Below, one piece after another: positions 5,427 through 6,122 of a stretch of 6,122 nt of DNA. Both the position numbers and the translations under genes were made by a program. This DNA is from Chloroflexota bacterium. GTDB taxonomy: Bacteria > Chloroflexota > Anaerolineae > Aggregatilineales > Phototrophicaceae. Each line of letters opens with the position of its first letter. The first letter of the stretch is position 1. The notes beneath the pieces were generated by a model that was not told where the DNA came from, did not search any database, and saw nothing but the letters and a program-made list of their open reading frames with translations. Where the stretch lies: NCBI GenBank assembly GCA_026706395.1, contig JAPOYU010000052.1:1-6122 (forward strand), written 5' to 3'.

Positions 5427-6122
5427 ATGAAGAAGAATCCGCTTCCCCGATTAGATCAATCCGAGGCATTGAGAAGCCAGTTGCTTCCCTACTGTCGTCT
5501 AGCCCCGGGAGAGATTTGGGAAGACGAAGTGCACGGTCATCGCGTAGGGTGTCTTGACGCAAGCGATTCTGTCGCGATTGCTAGATTGATGGGCAAAGAA
5601 CAAGCTGCGTTGGCGGTTCATGATCCACCTTACAACGTTGCTGCTTTTGAGATACAGCACGTATCCGAGTTTGTTGATTGGTGTAGTCGATGGATTTCAT
5701 TGACGTACAATGTTCTCTCGGAGGACGCTTCTCTATATGTGTGGATAGGTGCGGATCAAAACAGCGGTTTTCAGCCGCTGCCCGATTTCATGATTATGAT
5801 GCGTGGACAGCGGTTTAGTCCAAGAAGCTTCATAACGATGAGAAACCAGCGCGGATATGGCACACAAAAGAATTGGATGGCGGTGCGACAAGAACTGCTC
5901 TATTACGTCAAAGGCAATCCTAGCTTCCAGGTAGAATACACCGACATTCCTAAAGTATTGAAAGGTTATTACAAGACAGTCAATGGAAAAGTAACTGAAA
6001 ACTTGCAGCGCAGTAAATCTGAGCATATTCGCGCCAGCAACGTCTGGGTAGACATCCAGCAAGTTTTTTATCGGATGGAAGAAAATGTAAGCGGGTGCTA
6101 CGCGCAGAAGCCGCTAAAGAGC
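5427..6122 (+). CDS. Site-specific DNA methyltransferase, N4-cytosine/N6-adenine type, beta class, truncated by the window edge
   Basis: An open frame of 232 codons from ATG 5427 runs off the right edge. HDPPYNV at residues 65-71 is motif IV, the amino-methylating active site that transfers a methyl group from S-adenosylmethionine to an exocyclic amino group of DNA. GCLDASDSVAIARLMGKEQAALAV just before it is the usual approach strand. CYAQKPL at 224-230 corresponds to the 'HPTQKP' element that normally precedes the AdoMet-binding FxGxG motif in beta-class enzymes, so motif I should lie just beyond 6122. The stretch RNQRGYGTQKNWMAVRQELL and the NVWVDI motif (residues 205-210) lie between them, in or near the target-recognition part. 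Target sequence and exact base are unknown. Codon use is more A+T rich than in pepF. It could belong to a restriction-modification pair with a partner to the right, or be an orphan. Confidence 0.9.
   Translation, partial: MKKNPLPRLDQSEALRSQLLPYCRLAPGEIWEDEVHGHRVGCLDASDSVAIARLMGKEQAALAVHDPPYNVAAFEIQHVSEFVDWCSRWISLTYNVLSEDASLYVWIGADQNSGFQPLPDFMIMMRGQRFSPRSFITMRNQRGYGTQKNWMAVRQELLYYVKGNPSFQVEYTDIPKVLKGYYKTVNGKVTENLQRSKSEHIRASNVWVDIQQVFYRMEENVSGCYAQKPLKS

Noticed and set aside
5733..6062. 109-residue minus-strand frame
   Set aside because: Antisense to the methyltransferase, whose motifs are unambiguous.

Overview
The window reads as a piece of a chromosomal contig from a free-living bacterium. 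A Chloroflexota-like (Anaerolineae-like) or similar environmental lineage is a guess, based on the combination of genes and on a dispersed 'CACCGAG/CACAAAG' repeat that I recall from such genomes. No marker gene here fixes the taxonomy. The core genes (a peptidase and a glycosidase) are GC-rich. The small genes between them and the methyltransferase at the right end look clearly richer in A and T.

Layout, right to left along the minus strand: an M3-family oligoendopeptidase F (5334-3535); a small unrecognised gene A (about 3528-3039, with a probable single-base frameshift near its start); a small unrecognised gene B (3042-2728) whose ATG overlaps the stop codon of A; a diverged second copy of B (2712-2448) broken by a one-base frameshift; a family GH4 NAD/metal-dependent alpha-glycosidase (2354-1038); a four-helix membrane protein of unknown role (989 or 1028 to 480); and then a decayed C-terminal scrap of a second GH4 gene (317-81). 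Spacing is very tight from the peptidase to B' and again from GH4 to the membrane protein, which suggests co-transcription. The 93-bp gap before GH4 could hold its own promoter. On the plus strand, divergent from the peptidase, a beta-class DNA methyltransferase starts at 5427 and runs off the right edge.

The most concrete discovery is at the left end. A roughly 157-bp MITE-like palindromic element (103-259) has imperfect terminal inverted repeats of about 26 bp and is flanked by a 7-8 bp direct repeat (CTCGTTC/A). It sits exactly inside the coding tail of the GH4 remnant. Comparison with the intact GH4 gene 0.8 kb away reconstructs the empty site and its original stop codon, so insertion and target duplication can be read directly. 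The A-B-B' cassette is the best candidate for something undescribed: two small families, one duplicated, translationally coupled, both carrying indels, wedged between two housekeeping-type genes.
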